This document shows positions 62,494 to 64,000 of a stretch of DNA of 64,000 nt, one piece after another. The translations under genes were made by a program, and so were the position numbers. The notes beneath the pieces were generated by a model, which saw nothing but the letters and a program-made list of their open reading frames with translations, had not been told where the DNA came from and did no database searches. This DNA comes from DASQHW01 sp963837155 (lineage in GTDB: Bacteria; Actinomycetota; Acidimicrobiia; IMCC26256; PALSA-610). Numbering within the stretch: the stretch's first letter is position 1; each line of letters starts with the position of its first letter. The stretch covers positions 3,286,001 through 3,350,000 of the forward strand of contig CAWIMB010000002.1 in NCBI GenBank assembly GCA_963837155.1. Direction: 5' to 3'.

Positions 62494-64000
62494 TTACTCC
62501 GTTCGAAGGACTATTGCCGGACGGGTGCGCACCGCACGCGAACCGGGAAGGAGAGAACACAGATTGGCGATCACCAGAGCGACGAGGCACACGGCGGCGA
62601 GCACGATCACGGGCGCGACGACAACGAACCGCGCTCCAAGGTTGTCGGATTGGAAGCGCCACACCGATCGGGCGATCAGCAGGCCGAGTGGAATGCCGAC
62701 GACAATGCCGACGAGGGCCGTCGTTGTCGCTTGCACGAGCACGATCCCCCGCACCCCGCCCCGCGTCATGCCGAGCGCCTTGTGCATGGCGAGATCACTC
62801 CGCCGGCGTTGTACCGCGGTCACGAACGCATACCCCACCGCGATCACACCGAGCAATCCGACGAAGATCGCAAGTGCCGCCGGTAAGGCACGCACATCGC
62901 GCAGGCGTCGCAGCTCTGTCGGCGTCCCCAGCGGCTCGGCGCCGTATCCCTTCGAGTTCAGTTGCGCGTTCAGTCGATCGGTCGCCGCGCGTTTGTCAAC
63001 ACCCGACGCGAACGTCACGACGTAGCCGGGACTGCCCGCTTCTCCGACGTCCCCTTCGGGGGTGCGCACGATTCGATCAAGACCGTTGTACGTCAGGACC
63101 GCGCCTTCCCCGAGTGACGGATCGTCGGACATGCCGGAAAACACCGCCGTCCCGACGACTTTCAGGTCGAACGTGCGCGTCTGGCCGAGTGCACGTACGA
63201 CGTCGCCGGTTGAGACGTGAAGCTTCTCTCGCGTTGCGTGCCCGAGCGCGACCTCGTCGACGGTCTGCGGCGCGTGTCCCTCGATGAACATGTCGGGCGG
63301 ATCGCCGCGCACCGTCTTCAGCCCGCGCGTCGACGGTCGTGTCGTTGATCGTGATCGTCTGGTTCACCGCGAGCGTCGCGCTCGCGATGTCTCGGTCGCC
63401 GAGAATCGTCTTCCCGTCAGGGTCTGTCGCCTGCACGTCCCACGACCCGCCCCGAGCCCTTGGGTCGTCGATCATCCGCCGCAAGCTCGCGCCGAAGATG
63501 AGCGCGCCTGAGATGGCGGTGATCACGAGCACCGCACCGGCGAGCGCCAGGCCAACCGGTACGGCACGCGCACCGCGTCCGCGCTCGAGCGCCATGCGTA
63601 CCCCCGCCGCAGGTACCGGCCGCGCCCGAATAGCTCCGACGATTCGCGTTGCCAGCGGCGCTCGCCGCGACTCGCGGGGGTTGGTGCCGATCGTGCGCCA
63701 CGCCACGGCAGCTGTCAGCAGCACACAGCCCGCAAACAAGGCCGCGGTACCGGGGCCGAGCACGGTCCAGTCGACATCGAGACCGGGGTTCGGTTCGATC
63801 CGGCCCGCCAATCCGAATGGCATCCAGATGGAGGCGACGATGGCCACCAGCAGCGCACCGCACGACCCGATCACGATCGCCGGGAGAAGGTCCAGCACGG
63901 TGGCGGCGCGCCGCTCGGTGCGCGTCACGCCCATGGCCGCGAGGGTCTCGTCGTCCGCGACGTTCGCCGAAGCACGACGGGCGAAGAACAATGCCAGCGC
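62494..64000 (-). CDS. FtsX-type ABC transporter permease, C-terminal part (frameshifted; runs off the right edge)
   Basis: The visible part has a first FtsX-like membrane region (VLDLLPAIVIGSCGALLVAIVASIWMPFG, AALFAGCVLLTAAVAWRTIG), an extracytoplasmic MacB-like domain (DVQATDPDGKTILGDRD, DMFIEGHAPQTVDEVALG), and a second FtsX region with QRRRSDLAMHKALGMTRGGVR. The frames meet at the GGG at 63322-63324; one base less gives DARLKTVRGDPPD. Such permeases move lipids, peptides or antibiotics outward. The 5' end and the ATPase gene lie beyond the window. Confidence 0.88.

Overview
The window looks like a chromosomal segment of a high-GC actinobacterium, most likely an Acidimicrobiia-type lineage. 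The grounds are pervasive GTG/TTG starts, RskA-type anti-sigma control, an actinobacterial qcr-cta respiratory cluster, FolP2-like and EcsC-like proteins, and the gene order of the core string. Most housekeeping genes lie on the minus strand. Read right to left they give the familiar order rplU-rpmA / obg-proB-proA / nadD-rsfS / leuS / comEA-comEC-holA / rpsT / lepA / hemW-hrcA-dnaJ-rsmE / phoH-ybeY-corC-era. Accessory blocks interrupt this string.

Layout, left to right. 0-9 kb: the start of one coxB, then era, corC, ybeY, phoH, a BldD-like HTH regulator, rsmE, dnaJ, hrcA with a CIRCE operator, and hemW. 9-17.4 kb (accessory): an ECF sigma/anti-sigma pair, an acyl-CoA dehydrogenase, a PAP2 phosphatase, DUF1003, DUF1028 and HAD proteins, and two separate local tandem duplications of unknown small membrane proteins. 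17.4-30 kb: lepA, ribokinase/nucleosidase, rpsT, an IS110 element, holA, a FolP2-like protein, comEC, comEA, leuS and tRNA-Ala. 30-35.4 kb (accessory): a sulfotransferase fragment, LapA, VOC, and an operon of a divergent NRAMP transporter with two PRC-barrel-like proteins. 35.4-45.8 kb: rsfS, nadD, rsgA, photolyase, MoxR/VWA, proA, proB and obg. 45.8-58.4 kb: an inserted block with a TetR regulator, a HhH-GPD protein, a complete ctaG-qcrCA-ctaCDE-X-qcrB respiratory operon, and helD. 58.4-64 kb: rpmA and rplU, two response regulators, a sensor kinase and an FtsX-type permease.

How the parts work together. The respiratory operon encodes a bc1-aa3 supercomplex: QcrB, Rieske QcrA and diheme QcrC pass electrons to a CtaC with a fused cytochrome c domain and then to CtaD/CtaE, with CtaG as copper assembly factor. 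The sensor kinase is 3 bp from the permease gene and faces two response regulators, which suggests an envelope-stress or peptide-sensing module.

Two cautions and two leads. About twelve otherwise intact conserved genes carry single-base frameshifts, mostly at short G/C or A/T runs, so the assembly probably has residual indel errors; such genes are annotated over their full span. The leads are two families of repeated intergenic elements. Type A is a 42-bp leader directly upstream of ybeY, iunH-like and rplU. Type B is an ~85-bp element between qcrC/qcrA and between rplU/rpmA, and its hairpins differ by compensatory base changes, which points to a selected structure.
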